Shown here: piece by piece, positions 63,712 to 64,000 of the stretch
How positions within the stretch are numbered: the stretch's first letter is position 1
Layout: every line of letters begins with the position of its first letter
Origin: Parasphingorhabdus litoris DSM 22379
GTDB taxonomy: Bacteria > Pseudomonadota > Alphaproteobacteria > Sphingomonadales > Sphingomonadaceae
Assembly: GCF_020906275.1 (NCBI RefSeq)
Contig: NZ_CP086727.1
Coordinates: 248,001-312,000, forward strand
Direction of reading: 5' to 3'
DNA length: 64,000 nucleotides
The notes under the pieces: generated by a model
Seen by the model: the letters and a program-made list of their open reading frames with translations, nothing else
What the model was told of the DNA's origin: nothing
The model's database searches: none
Translations under genes and position numbers: made by a program

Positions 63712-63857
63712 TGTCATTCTCCTGTTCATCGGACGACCCGATCTCTCGGATGAGACGGGTTTCCGTCTTGCTTGAGAATGAAATAGGCAGGTTTGTTTGT
63801 TTCTTAAATATCCAATATAGAAATTGATTGTTTCTCAAAATTACATAATAAGAGCAT
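63712..63857. promoter_or_regulatory. Divergent promoter region of pirin-wrbA and the LysR gene
   Basis: 146 AT-rich bases between divergent starts. A loose dyad TTTCT...AGAAA lies at about 63800-63822, and GTTTCT recurs at 63829-63834, plausible LysR contacts. No firm -35/-10 was read. Confidence 0.35.
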
Positions 63858-64000
63858 ATGGCTCTTCCCGATTATGAAGCATGGGCAATCTTTGCGGCGG
63901 CGGCTCGGCTCGGCAGTTTTACCGCCGTGTCCCATGAACTCGCGATTTCGAAGCCGACGGTATCCAAGGCCATAACCCGACTGGAGGAGTCGCTGGGCAC
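63858..64000 (+). CDS. LysR-family regulator, N-terminal part (cut by window edge)
   Basis: 47 codons begin [20 protein letters not shown], then [20 protein letters not shown], the LysR helix-turn-helix, ending RLEESLG at the edge. It diverges from pirin-wrbA and is its likely regulator. The effector domain is outside the window. Confidence 0.85.
   Translation, partial: MALPDYEAWAIFAAAARLGSFTAVSHELAISKPTVSKAITRLEESLG

Overview
The window looks like chromosomal DNA of a marine or aquatic sphingomonad (Alphaproteobacteria, Sphingomonadales; a Sphingorhabdus/Parasphingorhabdus/Sphingopyxis-like genome). The grounds are the family-level look of RpoB/RpoC, the NDUFA12-type complex I subunit next to a DUF2155 gene and aat, a CC_3452-family secreted protein, a PEPxxWA-CTERM protein, a carotenoid oxygenase, and dispersed inverted repeats of a type common in this order. 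No insertion sequence, phage gene, integrase or CRISPR array was seen.

Layout. 1-3515: the tail of an unknown gene, an HxlR regulator, a small secreted protein and the (p)ppGpp synthetase/hydrolase. 3512-11372: a galactoside module with beta-galactosidase (GH42) and alpha-galactosidase (GH36) on the minus strand, diverging from a sodium/sugar symporter, galT and galK. 11411-25507: mixed housekeeping and accessory genes (FKBP isomerase, S21, a class II aldolase-like protein, an orphan 2Fe-2S protein, a Fur-box-controlled siderophore receptor, an ArsC-family protein, an orphan ParA, a GGDEF-EAL protein, a fatty acyl-AMP ligase, RecX, a double cold-shock protein, DUF192, NDUFA12, DUF2155). 25225-31306: aat, an OxyR-like regulator, nhaA behind a structured leader, a Rieske oxygenase, a cupin and a PilZ protein.

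31547-40017: the tRNA-Trp / secE-nusG / rplKA / rplJL region. It is interrupted by accessory genes: VOC, TetR, phytanoyl-CoA dioxygenase and two DsbA-like proteins between tRNA-Trp and secE, and an outer-membrane protein and a GFA protein between rplA and rplJ. 40057-52113: about twelve kilobases of accessory genes (S41 peptidase-MarR, a PagL-like protein, GGDEF-EAL, a desaturase, SDR, GFA, carotenoid oxygenase, TetR, and DUF4386/XRE/DUF2975/DUF2306 membrane genes) separate rplL from rpoB. 52419-61180: rpoB and rpoC with their own promoter. 61437-64000: a PEP-CTERM protein, wrbA, pirin and the start of a divergent LysR gene.

The regulatory DNA is unusually legible. There is a perfect 26-bp palindrome in front of a TetR/PhyH divergon, a 24-bp inverted repeat over the marR start, two perfect palindromes upstream of the DUF2975-XRE pair, several overlapping Fur boxes, an ATAG-N7-CTAT element beside the OxyR-like gene, an attenuator-like leader before nhaA, an rplJ leader, a tandem hairpin array between nusG and rplK, and two large inverted repeats inside the ribosomal protein region. 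The best candidates for undescribed biology are the TetR-PhyH-DsbA-DsbA operon, the OxyR-like protein in which the peroxide-sensing cysteine aligns with histidine, the nhaA leader, and the aat/DUF2155 antisense overlap. All functions are read from motifs and recalled family knowledge; no database search was run.
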